Both the position numbers and the translations under genes were made by a program. Positions 1 to 7,965 of a stretch of 64,000 bases of DNA are shown in pieces. How positions within the stretch are numbered: position 1 is the first letter of the stretch; the number at the start of each line of letters is the position of its first letter. Where the stretch lies: NCBI RefSeq assembly GCF_037126265.1, contig NZ_JAYLLN010000004.1:1-64000 (forward strand), given 5' to 3'. This stretch comes from Sphingobacterium tenebrionis (GTDB lineage Bacteria; Bacteroidota; Bacteroidia; Sphingobacteriales; Sphingobacteriaceae). The notes below the pieces were generated by a model. That model was not told the origin of the DNA. It made no database searches and saw only the letters and a program-made list of their open reading frames with translations.

Positions 1-226
1 AACATGCTGAAAAGTACAAAACATCGACTTGCAGCCTAATATTGCTCATGAAATTATAATGGAGCTCCAGAAAGCTATAAAACAGAAGAAGGTGCCTTTT
101 TAGACACCTTCATTTTACCAAACCAATTATTAACCTAAATTATGAAATTTTTACTCTATTACTCTTTATTTGTTTAACACTATCATTAACGCAAGAGCTG
201 TGCCGATATTTTAATCAAAACATCCT
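1..226. other. Left window edge, 3' end of an unseen gene and hairpin
   Basis: No complete gene lies here. Two short open frames run in from the edge and stop at about 39 and 59, so the end of an upstream gene could be present, but I cannot tell which frame is used. A hairpin GAAGGTG...CACCTTC at 87-111 followed by ATTTT is a plausible terminator for that unseen gene. The rest is AT-rich spacer before the convergent fatty acid hydroxylase gene. Confidence 0.4.
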
Positions 227-1027
227 TTAACGTTTTTTAACATTAATAAAAGGGCTTTTCATCAGGTACCAGAAACTTTGCTTCCTATCCCCTTCAAATT
301 CTTCCAGGCCATATTTCATTTGGGATACAGGCATGGTCTTAAAGGTGCCGAAAATCCGATCCCACAGGATAAAGATATCCGCAAAATTACTATCTGTATA
401 AAACTGCTCCTGTTGATGATGAACACGATGGTGGTCTGGCATGACAAAGATCTTCCCCAGGGTCTTATTGATCCAGTTCGGGTAATGTAGATTGGCATGT
501 TCCAGAAAGAGAAAGATGTTGAGAATAAAATAATACAGCGCCATGGAGAAGACGTCGGTTCCGAAGATTCCGGCAGTGATCACATTTCCGACCTGATAGA
601 CCAGGATCATTTCCAGAGGATGGAAACGGAAGGTGGTGCTAGAGTCCATGCTGGTATCACTATGATGAACACGATGCAATCTCCACATGATAGGCACCTT
701 ATGGGCTGCTTGGTGGATCCAATAAGTCGTGAGATCATACAGCATCACACTAACGATCAATTTGAGCCATAAAGGTAATTCCAACCAGAATAACATCCCG
801 ATTTTTTGGGCATTCAACCAGTCGATAGCTTTCACTTGCAGGACAATAACAAAGATATTCAATAAGGTTAGGGTGATCTGGAAGAGGATGTTTTGGAAGA
901 GGTGCTTCCCTCGCTTTCGAAAAGCGAAAGGGTTGGCAAATAACTGTTCCATCAAAAAGAAGATGGTCAATAATCCGATTACGATGTAATTGGAATTAAT
1001 GTTCAGGAGTTTTTCTAGAAAGTCCAT
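227..1027 (-). CDS. Sterol desaturase / fatty acid hydroxylase family membrane protein
   Basis: A 266-residue integral membrane protein of the fatty acid hydroxylase superfamily, whose members are di-iron enzymes that hydroxylate or desaturate lipids. The histidine signature is complete: H105-x3-H109, HRVHH at 118-122, HANLH at 177-181 and HHRVHH at 199-204. Hydrophobic stretches near residues 11-28, 48-64 and 86-104, with another at 160-178, fit the usual 4-TM fold with cytosolic His clusters. The gene stands alone, so the substrate is not indicated by neighbours. Family assignment is firm, the precise lipid substrate is unknown. Confidence 0.85.
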   Translation of the reverse strand: MDFLEKLLNINSNYIVIGLLTIFFLMEQLFANPFAFRKRGKHLFQNILFQITLTLLNIFVIVLQVKAIDWLNAQKIGMLFWLELPLWLKLIVSVMLYDLTTYWIHQAAHKVPIMWRLHRVHHSDTSMDSSTTFRFHPLEMILVYQVGNVITAGIFGTDVFSMALYYFILNIFLFLEHANLHYPNWINKTLGKIFVMPDHHRVHHQQEQFYTDSNFADIFILWDRIFGTFKTMPVSQMKYGLEEFEGDRKQSFWYLMKSPFINVKKR

Positions 1028-1234
1028 GACAATTTATTTAGGTAAAGAAATTAACAATTGGAAAAAGTCTTCGGCAGTGGAGAAAGGGAAAGGCAGATAT
1101 GCTTGATTCAGATCAGCAATTCAATTAAAATATTAAATTATAAAGATTATTTTAAATTTCAAAGGAATTATTTGAATCTAAATGTTTAATAATAAAATCT
1201 AGACAAGAAAAAGATCAGGAAATCTTCGAAGTTC

Positions 1235-1300
1235 AAGTGAGTTGTAAGTGACATGTAAGTGAGTTGTAAGTGCTAAAAGGCACTTACAACGCACTTACAC
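1235..1300. repeat. GTAAGTG 11-bp-phased hairpin repeat, copy 1
   Basis: The left half has units AAGTGAGTTGT, AAGTGACATGT and AAGTGAGTTGT in tandem with an 11-bp period. The stretch 1255-1273 then forms a hairpin with 1280-1298 (19-bp arms with a single mismatch, 6-nt loop). A closely related copy lies at 57160-57223. Not next to any transposase; function unknown. Confidence 0.85.
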
Positions 1301-1416
1301 CCTGCCTACATTTTGCTTCCTCCAAGAAGTCAATTTAGACAGTTTCTTTGTAACATTCCCAGTAGGTTTTTTTGTGAATCAAAATTTATCCCTGTAAAAG
1401 AATAATAATGCAAAAT

Positions 1417-1440
1417 TAATATCGTAATATTGCGATATTA
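1417..1440. promoter_or_regulatory. Putative ArsR operator upstream of arsR
   Basis: Arms TAATATCG and CGATATTA are perfect inverted repeats around an 8-bp centre, ending 14 bp before the arsR start. The same core (ATCGTAATATT) recurs at 1804-1819, which argues that both are binding sites of the regulator encoded between them. Confidence 0.75.
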
Positions 1441-1454
1441 AATCAATTCATCAA

Positions 1455-1784
1455 ATGGGAATCACCAAGAGCGAAATTTTCAGTGCAGAGCAGAATAACT
1501 TAGCCAAGCTTTTCAAGGTTTTGGGGCATCCAGCTCGACTTGCTATCCTGCAATATATCATCGATCAGCCAAGTTGTATCTGTAATGATCTTGTTGATGA
1601 ACTCGGATTAGCCCAAGCGACCATATCCCAACATTTGAAAGAATTGAAGAATGCTGGCATCATTACAGGTTCCATTGAGGGAAAGTCGATCTGTTACTGT
1701 ATCGATGAGAAGATATGGAATAGCATAAAAAATGATGTTTCGGATTTCCTAGATCAGGATATCCAAACAAAAACCTGTTGTTAA
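1455..1784 (+). CDS. ArsR-family metalloid-responsive repressor
   Basis: A 109-residue winged-helix repressor. The DNA-recognition helix is around residues 52-64 (QATISQHLKEL). C41 and C43 in the motif SCICND lie at the start of helix 3, matching the ELCVCDL thiol motif that senses As(III)/Sb(III) in classical ArsR proteins; extra cysteines at 80, 82, 108 and 109 could add ligands. It is flanked by two palindromes with the same core, consistent with autoregulation and control of the two downstream genes. The regulon (repressor, DUF6428, LMW phosphatase) is common in Bacteroidota. Sensing of arsenic rather than another thiophilic metal is inference from the Cys motif. Confidence 0.9.
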   Translation: MGITKSEIFSAEQNNLAKLFKVLGHPARLAILQYIIDQPSCICNDLVDELGLAQATISQHLKELKNAGIITGSIEGKSICYCIDEKIWNSIKNDVSDFLDQDIQTKTCC

Positions 1785-1803
1785 GTTTTTTTTGAACTAT
1801 AAC

Positions 1804-1819
1804 ATCGTAATATTACGAT
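1804..1819. promoter_or_regulatory. Putative ArsR operator between arsR and DUF6428 gene
   Basis: ATCGTAATATTACGAT is a perfect 16-bp palindrome, sharing its core with the site upstream of arsR. Its position 28 bp before the DUF6428 start suggests a second repressible promoter or a roadblock inside the unit. Confidence 0.75.
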
Positions 1820-1846
1820 ACTTGTTTGTCTTTAAATAAATTTAAA

Positions 1847-2320
1847 ATGAAATTATCAGCAATTAAAGAAATCCTTCCTACCCTTTCGGAAGTATCCTTT
1901 CAACTCGAGGATGGCAGTTTTGTTCCAACCCATTTCCATGTAACAGAAGTTGGACAAGTTAATAAAAATTATATTGATTGTGGCGGGACGATCCGTCATG
2001 ATAAAACTGTCAGTTTCCAATTATGGCACTCACATGATGTTGACCATCGACTATATCCAGATAAATTATTGAATATTATTAACCTGTCGGAAAAGCAATT
2101 AGGAATCGAGGACGCGGAAATTGAAGTAGAATTCCAACAGCAGACCATTGGTAAGTTTGACCTGGATTTCAATGGCCAGCATTTTCTTTTGAAGAATAAA
2201 CAAACGGCCTGTTTGGCAGAAGATGCATGCGGTATTCCAACCGAAAAACCAAAAATCAAATTTATTGAGTTAAATCAGCATTCGAACAATTCTTGTTCTC
2301 CTGGTTCCGGCTGTTGCTAA
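1847..2320 (+). CDS. DUF6428 family protein, ArsR-regulon member
   Basis: A 157-residue cytosolic protein beginning MKLSAIKEILP. I place the start at the ATG at 1847; an in-frame TTG at 1826 overlaps the region next to the operator and is less likely. It resembles DUF6428 proteins that are repeatedly encoded between arsR and a low-molecular-weight phosphatase in Bacteroidota; their biochemical role is not established. The C-terminus is cysteine-rich (CSPGSGCC), suggestive of thiol metal or metalloid binding, by inference only. The next gene starts 5 bp after its stop, so they are co-transcribed. Confidence 0.75.
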   Translation: MKLSAIKEILPTLSEVSFQLEDGSFVPTHFHVTEVGQVNKNYIDCGGTIRHDKTVSFQLWHSHDVDHRLYPDKLLNIINLSEKQLGIEDAEIEVEFQQQTIGKFDLDFNGQHFLLKNKQTACLAEDACGIPTEKPKIKFIELNQHSNNSCSPGSGCC

Positions 2321-2325
2321 GAGAC

Positions 2326-2970
2326 ATGATGAACCATACTATTCAACAAACTATCGGAAATATCCTTAGTGATTTGGATATTTCCGATGATAGAAAAGTT
2401 TTGCTTGCACCTTTGGTTACTTATATCCAGGAACAGGTGAAGCATTCCAATCCTGTAAATCTTCAATTTATATGCACCCATAATTCTCGGCGCAGTATTT
2501 TGGCACAGGTCTGGACATCAATTGCAGCGGATCATTTTAGGATACCATTGATCAAATGTTTTTCAGGAGGAACTGAAGAAACAGCCGTTTATCCCAAAAT
2601 TGTGGAAACGCTAAGGAATCAAGGTCTTTTGTTGAAAAAAAACGAAGATGAGGTTAATCCCATTTATGAATTGGATTTACCAGAAAAAAAGGTACAACTC
2701 AAACTTTTTTCAAAAGTTTATAACCATCCTTTAAACCCAAAGACAAATTTCGCCGCCATCATGACTTGTTCCCAAGCTGATGCCGGCTGTCCATTTATCC
2801 CAGGTGCTGATACCCGAATTCCTATTACATATGCTGATCCAAAATCATCAGATGGAACGGATATTCAGGATACCGTTTATTGGGAAAAAAGCCTAGAAAT
2901 TGCGCAGGAAATGTTTTACGTTTTTTCTAAGGTCGTAGACTGCTATGAATTGATGCATCAAAAGACCTAA
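2326..2970 (+). CDS. Low-molecular-weight phosphatase / arsenate reductase-like protein
   Basis: A 214-residue protein of the LMW protein tyrosine phosphatase fold. The catalytic P-loop is C50-THNSR-R56-S (C-x5-R), and a DP motif (YADPKSSD) near residue 165 matches the catalytic aspartate loop. C-x4-C cysteines just before it (CSQADAGC) resemble the extra redox cysteines of thioredoxin-coupled arsenate reductases. Starts at 2326 or 2329, 5-8 bp after the DUF6428 stop. With the ArsR partner, arsenate reduction is the likely role, although no arsenite efflux gene (ACR3 or ArsB) follows here. Confidence 0.8.
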   Translation: MMNHTIQQTIGNILSDLDISDDRKVLLAPLVTYIQEQVKHSNPVNLQFICTHNSRRSILAQVWTSIAADHFRIPLIKCFSGGTEETAVYPKIVETLRNQGLLLKKNEDEVNPIYELDLPEKKVQLKLFSKVYNHPLNPKTNFAAIMTCSQADAGCPFIPGADTRIPITYADPKSSDGTDIQDTVYWEKSLEIAQEMFYVFSKVVDCYELMHQKT

Positions 2971-3175
2971 TCCATCAATATAGTCCAATCGGACAATCTT
3001 ATTGCAATTGACTTGAATAACAAAAGGACAAAAAATACTCCCATATCGACTTTCAATAATTTAAAAATAAATCAAACTTTTTGATAATTCAAGGTTTCGA
3101 TTTATGAGAGCTGATTCTAGACAAAGCCTCTTTAAATTCCCTGCATTGCAGCAAGGAAAGAAATAAAGAAACGTT

Positions 3176-3733
3176 ATGAAAAGAAACAATTCAAGCAGAG
3201 GAAAATCAAGGCAATCTTCTTCTTCGAACCAACAACATTCCATGGAGGATATCTATCAGTTAGGCTATAGCCATGGATTTCGTGATGCATCCAACGATGA
3301 GGATTACGATGATGATTTTGACGAAGAGGATTATTATGATAATGAGGACGATTATGAGGAGGATTACGACTCCGAATATGATAATGACCAAGATGAAGAC
3401 GATTACGATGATGGAAGATCGAATAGAAGAAGGGACAGTGATGGAAGATATACTTCCGATCGTTCCAGTTCATCCGGTCGTAGAAGATCATCCCAAAGCG
3501 GTAATAATTTAGGATCTAGATCAACCAGTTCCAATAGAGGCAGTCAGGGACGAACTTCCAGTTCATCCAGTACTCGAAGCTCCAGAAGTTCGGGCACCAA
3601 TTCAGGTAAACGTGGTTTTGCAGCGATGAGTCCAGAAGAACGCACAAGAATTGCCCGAATGGGTGGACAGGCATCACATGGAGGCAGTAGAAGTTCAGGT
3701 AGATCTGGTTATGGTGGCCGAAGATCTTCTTAA
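3176..3733 (+). CDS. Acidic / Ser-Arg-rich protein with C-terminal KGG stress motif
   Basis: A 185-residue, strongly low-complexity protein. Residues 1-22 are Ser/Lys/Arg-rich, 41-80 are almost only Asp/Glu/Tyr, 81-143 are Ser/Arg-rich, and 144-170 (GKRGFAAMSPEERTRIARMG...) match the KGG or stress-induced acidophilic repeat known from YciG-like and con-10-like stress proteins. A short conserved-looking segment MEDIYQLGYSHGF lies at 23-35. No signal peptide or membrane segment. The following gene encodes a DUF892 protein, recalling the Escherichia coli yciGFE neighbourhood. Function unknown; likely intrinsically disordered and stress-related. Confidence 0.75.
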   Translation: MKRNNSSRGKSRQSSSSNQQHSMEDIYQLGYSHGFRDASNDEDYDDDFDEEDYYDNEDDYEEDYDSEYDNDQDEDDYDDGRSNRRRDSDGRYTSDRSSSSGRRRSSQSGNNLGSRSTSSNRGSQGRTSSSSSTRSSRSSGTNSGKRGFAAMSPEERTRIARMGGQASHGGSRSSGRSGYGGRRSS

Positions 3734-3764
3734 GATCTCCCCACTTATTATTACCAATAGTAAA

Positions 3765-3796
3765 TTAAATGTCTCCTTTCATTAGGAGGCATTTAA
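3765..3796 (+). terminator. Hairpin between KGG gene and DUF892 gene
   Basis: TTAAATGTCTCC and GGAGGCATTTAA form a 12-bp stem with one G-U pair and an 8-nt loop. Downstream bases are only weakly T-rich, so it may terminate poorly. It covers an in-frame upstream ATG (3769) of the next gene, which argues against that start. Confidence 0.6.
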
Positions 3797-3813
3797 TCTT
3801 TAAAACAAATTTT

Positions 3814-4473
3814 ATGGCAAAGCAAGATAAAGAAGCAACGGAAAACAAATCCAATGCTAAAAATACGAATGGCAAAGCTGCTAACAATAGGAAAAACGGC
3901 AATGATTCGGAGGATACAAATAATACTTCCATGAAGAACCAAAACGAAGAACAATACGAAGGTAGTGATCAGAAGGATAGCCCTTTGTATAAATTTTTCC
4001 TTTCCGGTTTAAAGGATATGCTCTATGCAGAGAATAAACTGGTGGATGCCTTGGTGGAAATGGAAGAGGCAGCTACCACGGAGGAATTGAAGGATGCGTT
4101 TGAAGACCATCACCTGGTGACCAAAAAACATGTGAGTCGATTGAAAAAGGTGTTTGCCCTTTTGAATGAAAAGGAAGAGGAAAAAGAATGTAAAGCGATT
4201 TTGGGATTATTGGATGAAGCCAAGGAAATCATCAAATCAACCGAAGAAGGAACAGTGACGCGGGATGTAGCCTTGATCATTGCGGCCCAAAAGTTGGAGC
4301 ATTATGAAATTGCTTCCTATGGTGGATTAGCGCAACTGGCCATTACCATGGATATGGATAAAGTGGCGGATCTTTTGGAAAGGACATTGGAAGAAGAGGA
4401 AGCTACGGATGTTTATCTAACGGAAATCGCTGAAGGAAGCATCAATATGGAAGCGGACGAAGAGGATTATTAA
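3814..4473 (+). CDS. DUF892 ferritin-like protein (YciE/YciF family)
   Basis: A 219-residue protein. Residues 1-50 are a Lys/Asn/Glu-rich tail, and from about 55 (SPLYKFFLSGLKDMLYAENKL) the DUF892 four-helix ferritin-like domain begins, including the conserved YAENKL and ...AQKLEHYEIASYGGL... segments with the Glu/His pattern typical of the family. I chose the ATG at 3814 because the ATG at 3769 sits inside a hairpin. Family members are stress-induced in enterobacteria, with proposed metal or peroxide-related roles that remain unproven. Preceded by a KGG-motif gene. Confidence 0.85.
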   Translation: MAKQDKEATENKSNAKNTNGKAANNRKNGNDSEDTNNTSMKNQNEEQYEGSDQKDSPLYKFFLSGLKDMLYAENKLVDALVEMEEAATTEELKDAFEDHHLVTKKHVSRLKKVFALLNEKEEEKECKAILGLLDEAKEIIKSTEEGTVTRDVALIIAAQKLEHYEIASYGGLAQLAITMDMDKVADLLERTLEEEEATDVYLTEIAEGSINMEADEEDY

Positions 4474-4476
4474 GGG

Positions 4477-4503
4477 AAGAGGATCTCCACGATCCTCTTT
4501 TTT
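4477..4503 (+). terminator. Rho-independent terminator after DUF892 gene
   Basis: AAGAGGATC-tccac-GATCCTCTT followed by a T-run; begins 4 bp after the stop codon. Confidence 0.85.
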
Positions 4504-4587
4504 AATGAATATATACCTACCCTTCTAAAACCAATTTTATTTAAAAGACTTTTCCTTAATTTTACCAAAACGACAAACAAAAAATTG

Positions 4588-5157
4588 ATGAGTGAGCTTT
4601 TAAAAAATCAATTTAAAAAAATCATTGAAATTACGGATGATGAATATGATTATATTTTAAGTCATTTTATTACGAAAAAATTTAAAAAACATCAATTTTT
4701 AGTTCAGGAAGATCAAGTTGTTGTTTATGATTATTTTGTGCTTTCAGGTTGCATAAAATCATATTATACGGATGAAAACGACAAAATGCATATTCTGCTT
4801 TTTGGCACGCAGGATTGGTGGATTTCAGATTATGAAGCTTATTACTTTAAGAAAAAAGCAAGGGTAAATATAGATTGTTTAGAAGAAACAGAAGTCCTTT
4901 GCCTAAGTCTTGAAAACAGGGAAAAATTGTGTAAGGAATTCCATCGAATAGAGCATTTCTTTAGAAAAAAAACTAATCGTAGAAATGTAGCACTACAAAA
5001 CAGAATTTTAACGTTACTAAGTAGTAGTGCTAAAGAACGGTATGAAAAATTTATCCAGGACTACCCATCATTGGTCCAAAAATTACCTAAGCATATTTTA
5101 GCCTCTTACTTGGGCGTAACTCGCGAAACTTTAAGCCGCTTATATTCCACTAAATAA
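4588..5157 (+). CDS. Crp/Fnr family transcriptional regulator
   Basis: A 189-residue regulator with an N-terminal cyclic-nucleotide-binding-like beta-roll (about 20-115, including VVVYDYFVLSGCIKSYY) and a C-terminal helix-turn-helix, LPKHILASYLGVTRETLSRL, at about 165-185. The start is the ATG at 4588 rather than the TTG three bases upstream. This short form, with no clear cAMP-binding Arg/Ser pair, is typical of the many Bacteroidota Crp/Fnr regulators whose ligands are unknown. It precedes a YceI and a nitronate monooxygenase gene on the same strand, which are plausible targets. Confidence 0.85.
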   Translation: MSELLKNQFKKIIEITDDEYDYILSHFITKKFKKHQFLVQEDQVVVYDYFVLSGCIKSYYTDENDKMHILLFGTQDWWISDYEAYYFKKKARVNIDCLEETEVLCLSLENREKLCKEFHRIEHFFRKKTNRRNVALQNRILTLLSSSAKERYEKFIQDYPSLVQKLPKHILASYLGVTRETLSRLYSTK

Positions 5158-5252
5158 CTTGATCTATCTCACATTTTATTTGTGATATACATCCTTCGAT
5201 TTCGTTTTTTATTACTTGAATTTTGTGTTGTAACATTTTAAAAAATAATACA

Positions 5253-5774
5253 ATGACAACATTCAGCATTCAAACAAAAAGTAGTTTAGTCAATTGGACT
5301 GGAAAAAAAATATTAGGATTACATACCGGAACCATTAATATCAAGAATGGTTTTCTAAGTTTTGAAAACGAAGAATTAATAGCGGGCGAGATCATTATTG
5401 ATATGACATCAATCGTCATAACTGATATAGCGGATAGATCCATCTACAAAGAATTTTTTGATCACTTAAATCATGAAGATTTTTTTGCTGTGGACATTTT
5501 TAAGACTGCCATATTTAAGTTAAATAAAGCTATAAAGGAAAACAATCATTATCAAATATTTGGAGACCTAACCATAAAGGATATTACACATCCTATTTCT
5601 TTTCCCGCTACAATCGAAATTTTCACGGATTTTCTTCATGCATTAGGAGAGATAAAGGTTGATAGAACATTATATAATATCAAATATGGATCCGGTAAAT
5701 TTATTCCCAATCTGGGCAATAAATTGATTTATGATGAATTTGTATTACAATTCAAATTAGTTGGACAAAAATAA
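5253..5774 (+). CDS. YceI family lipid-binding-like protein
   Basis: A 173-residue YceI-domain protein: the typical order of segments is visible (NWTGKKILGLHTGTINIKNG near the N-terminus, GEIIIDMTSI, a DHLNHEDFF motif, LTIKDITHPISFP). YceI proteins adopt a lipocalin-like barrel that binds isoprenoid or other amphiphilic ligands. Unlike many members it has no signal peptide when begun at the ATG at 5253, so it may be cytosolic; an upstream TTG at 5223 adds no credible signal. It lies between a Crp-like regulator and a nitronate monooxygenase. A second YceI is encoded at 21527. Confidence 0.8.
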   Translation: MTTFSIQTKSSLVNWTGKKILGLHTGTINIKNGFLSFENEELIAGEIIIDMTSIVITDIADRSIYKEFFDHLNHEDFFAVDIFKTAIFKLNKAIKENNHYQIFGDLTIKDITHPISFPATIEIFTDFLHALGEIKVDRTLYNIKYGSGKFIPNLGNKLIYDEFVLQFKLVGQK

Positions 5775-5784
5775 ACATACAATT

Positions 5785-6849
5785 ATGTGGTCAGATACAA
5801 AATTTACTAGATTACTGGGTTTGGATTTACCCATAGTTCAAGGACCTTTCGGAGGAAAGGTTTCCTCTATAGAATTGACCTCTGTAGTATCTAATTTAGG
5901 TGGGATAGGATCATACGGATGTCAACCATTCTATGCCAATGAAATTGTAGAAATTTCGAACAACATCAAAAAGCAAACGGACAAACCCTTCAATCTTAAT
6001 CTTTGGGTTAAAGATAAAGATGATCATATCCAGGATTTTGACAGCAAAGCATTTGATAAAGTAATAGAAATATTCCATCCATATTTTGAGCAAGTTGGCG
6101 TCGAACCTCCAACTTTTCCTTTGCCAGAAAGTCCTACTTTCGATAATCAAATAGAAGCTATTTTTGAGGTCAAACCTGATGTATTTAGCTTTGTTTTCGG
6201 TATTCCCTCCAAGGATATTTTAGAAAAATGTAGACAACTTAATATCAAAACGATAGGAACAGCAACAACTTTAGATGAGGCCATAGCCATTGAAAATGCA
6301 GGAGTAGATGCCGTTGTAGCAACAGGTTTTGATGCTGGTGGACATCGTGTTTCATTTTTAGACCATGCGGAAGAAAGCTTGATTGGAACCTTTTCTTTAA
6401 TTCCTCAAGTTGCAGATCATGTGAAAATTCCAGTCATTGCTGCCGGAGGAATCGCTGATTATCGGGGCGTTAAAGCGGCTTTGGCGCTCGGAGCAGATGC
6501 CGTTCAAATTGGCACAGCATTTTTAGCTACCAAAGAATCTGGGACAAGCAACATCCATCGTGAAAAATTATTTTCAAAAGATGCTCGTTATACCACATTA
6601 ACAAAAGTATTTACAGGCAGGTTGTCCCGTGGAATTAAAAATAGGCTTACGGAAGAATTAAAAGAGTTTCAACATCATCTCGCTCCGTATCCCTTACAAG
6701 GAAAAATTGTGGGTAAACTTGGCGCATATCCGGCTAATACGGAAAGTAATCCTGAGTTGAAAGCTTTTTGGGCCGGCCAAGCCGCTCCCATTTTGAAATA
6801 TCATCAAGCAAAAGAGTTGATTGATAATATAATCAAACAAATGAATTAA
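5785..6849 (+). CDS. Nitronate monooxygenase (NMO, 2-nitropropane dioxygenase type)
   Basis: A 354-residue TIM-barrel flavoprotein. Hallmarks are the N-terminal LPIVQGPFGG, the phosphate-binding segment VVATGFDAGGHR and the IAAGGIADYRGVKAALALGA / VQIGTAFLAT region that binds FMN. Such enzymes oxidise alkyl nitronates such as propionate-3-nitronate. Starts at ATG 5785, 10 bp after the YceI stop, so it is probably co-transcribed with it. Some proteins of this fold are enoyl-ACP reductases (FabK), but the nearby sequence motifs favour the NMO group. Confidence 0.85.
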   Translation: MWSDTKFTRLLGLDLPIVQGPFGGKVSSIELTSVVSNLGGIGSYGCQPFYANEIVEISNNIKKQTDKPFNLNLWVKDKDDHIQDFDSKAFDKVIEIFHPYFEQVGVEPPTFPLPESPTFDNQIEAIFEVKPDVFSFVFGIPSKDILEKCRQLNIKTIGTATTLDEAIAIENAGVDAVVATGFDAGGHRVSFLDHAEESLIGTFSLIPQVADHVKIPVIAAGGIADYRGVKAALALGADAVQIGTAFLATKESGTSNIHREKLFSKDARYTTLTKVFTGRLSRGIKNRLTEELKEFQHHLAPYPLQGKIVGKLGAYPANTESNPELKAFWAGQAAPILKYHQAKELIDNIIKQMN

Positions 6850-6857
6850 GAATCACA

Positions 6858-6884
6858 AAACCCCACTGATTTTCAGTGGGGTTT
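6858..6884. terminator. Bidirectional terminator between convergent genes
   Basis: AAACCCCACTG-atttt-CAGTGGGGTTT is a perfect 11-bp stem with A/T flanks on both sides, between the NMO gene and the convergent lipoprotein gene. Confidence 0.9.
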
Positions 6885-6946
6885 CATGTTTATCCTCAGA
6901 AAGAATAAATTCTTCAAGAGAAATGTTCTAAGGAAATCATTTGGCC

Positions 6947-7324
6947 TTAATAATAAGAAACATTCGTCGTAAGGACTTTTCCAGTTGAAACACCACTTTC
7001 CTTTACTACTTTACCATCCACTAAAATCTGTGCTTTCAATGTGGAGTTGTCGTTTGGTCCAATTGCATTCGCTGAAATAGTGGGAGTTTTTGAAGAAATA
7101 TTTGCTTCGCTCGTCCACTCACTTCCGAAATTTCCGGTTTTGCTTACTGGATTATCCCCATCGTAATATACAATGACAGAAATATTCACACCAGTGGATC
7201 CAATCAATTTGTACTGTACTTTCTTCGTTCCTGTCCCAGGTGTATCATCATCATCCTTACTGCATGATGAAAAAACGAAAGTTAATGTTAATAATAGCAG
7301 GGAAAAAATTTTTAGATTTTTCAT
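6947..7324 (-). CDS. Small lipoprotein, function unknown
   Basis: A 125-residue exported lipoprotein. A signal peptide with lipobox VFSSC places the lipidated Cys at residue 20, followed by an Asp-rich linker SKDDDDTPGTG, a pattern common for Bacteroidota surface lipoproteins. The mature part is short and beta-rich (VQYKLIGSTGVNISVIVYY), somewhat reminiscent of MmpS-like beta-sandwich lipoproteins, but I cannot assign a family firmly. Confidence 0.65.
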   Translation of the reverse strand: MKNLKIFSLLLLTLTFVFSSCSKDDDDTPGTGTKKVQYKLIGSTGVNISVIVYYDGDNPVSKTGNFGSEWTSEANISSKTPTISANAIGPNDNSTLKAQILVDGKVVKESGVSTGKVLTTNVSYY

Positions 7325-7479
7325 AGTTTTTTGGGTTTTATGTGTTTAATAATAGTGTGCTATGAATCTACAAATTTTTAAACAAATAATAACAAGGATG
7401 GGAAAGAAATTAATCTCAAATAAAATACGTTATATTTATATTTAATACCAGTAGCTAACAATATAGATCAACAGAAAAC

Positions 7480-7944
7480 ATGAAACTCAAGATTATTACA
7501 CTTTTTTTCAGCATGATGCTGTTACTTTCAGCAAATCTATATGCTCAGCTTGATACCTTGAATATTTTCAAACAAACAGATCATATTGTGGAATTGATCC
7601 TTAAGAAGGATACAAAGAAACTAGCCTCATTATCCAGCAATACGATCTATTGTTCCTTGTGCTTTAAGTTTGAGGATAGTCAACCAAGAAATTACCTGAT
7701 CTCCAAACAGACATTTTTTAATAAACATTTTTCAGATATTTTCCAGAAGGATCTGCTGGATAGATTAGAAAGAAAGGAGAAAATTTTATTTGCTGAGTAT
7801 TCCGATCACGCAGATTATATCGTTTGGTATACCATCTACCGAAAGGATGAATTAACGGAAGGCCATGAAGGTGGACAATTTGGGATATGGTTCAAAAAAG
7901 GCAAAAATGGTTTGCTTTTTTCGGGTGTTGAAACCATTCCTTAA
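7480..7944 (+). CDS. Secreted hypothetical protein
   Basis: A 154-residue protein with a clear signal peptide ending ...SANLYAQ at about residue 22. The mature chain is mixed alpha/beta and contains no motif I recognise; SNTIYCSLCFKF has two nearby cysteines. The next gene begins 21 bp downstream and also encodes an exported protein, so the two probably form an operon acting in the envelope. Confidence 0.6.
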   Translation: MKLKIITLFFSMMLLLSANLYAQLDTLNIFKQTDHIVELILKKDTKKLASLSSNTIYCSLCFKFEDSQPRNYLISKQTFFNKHFSDIFQKDLLDRLERKEKILFAEYSDHADYIVWYTIYRKDELTEGHEGGQFGIWFKKGKNGLLFSGVETIP

Positions 7945-7965
7945 CCCTCTATAAAACTTAATCAT

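Larger units (their letters stand above)
1028..1454. other. Intergenic spacer with hairpin repeat and ArsR operator
   Basis: This 427-base gap has no gene. It contains the first copy of the GTAAGTG hairpin repeat (1235-1300) and, just before arsR, a palindromic operator (1417-1440). The remainder is AT-rich with no recognisable coding frame. Confidence 0.7.
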
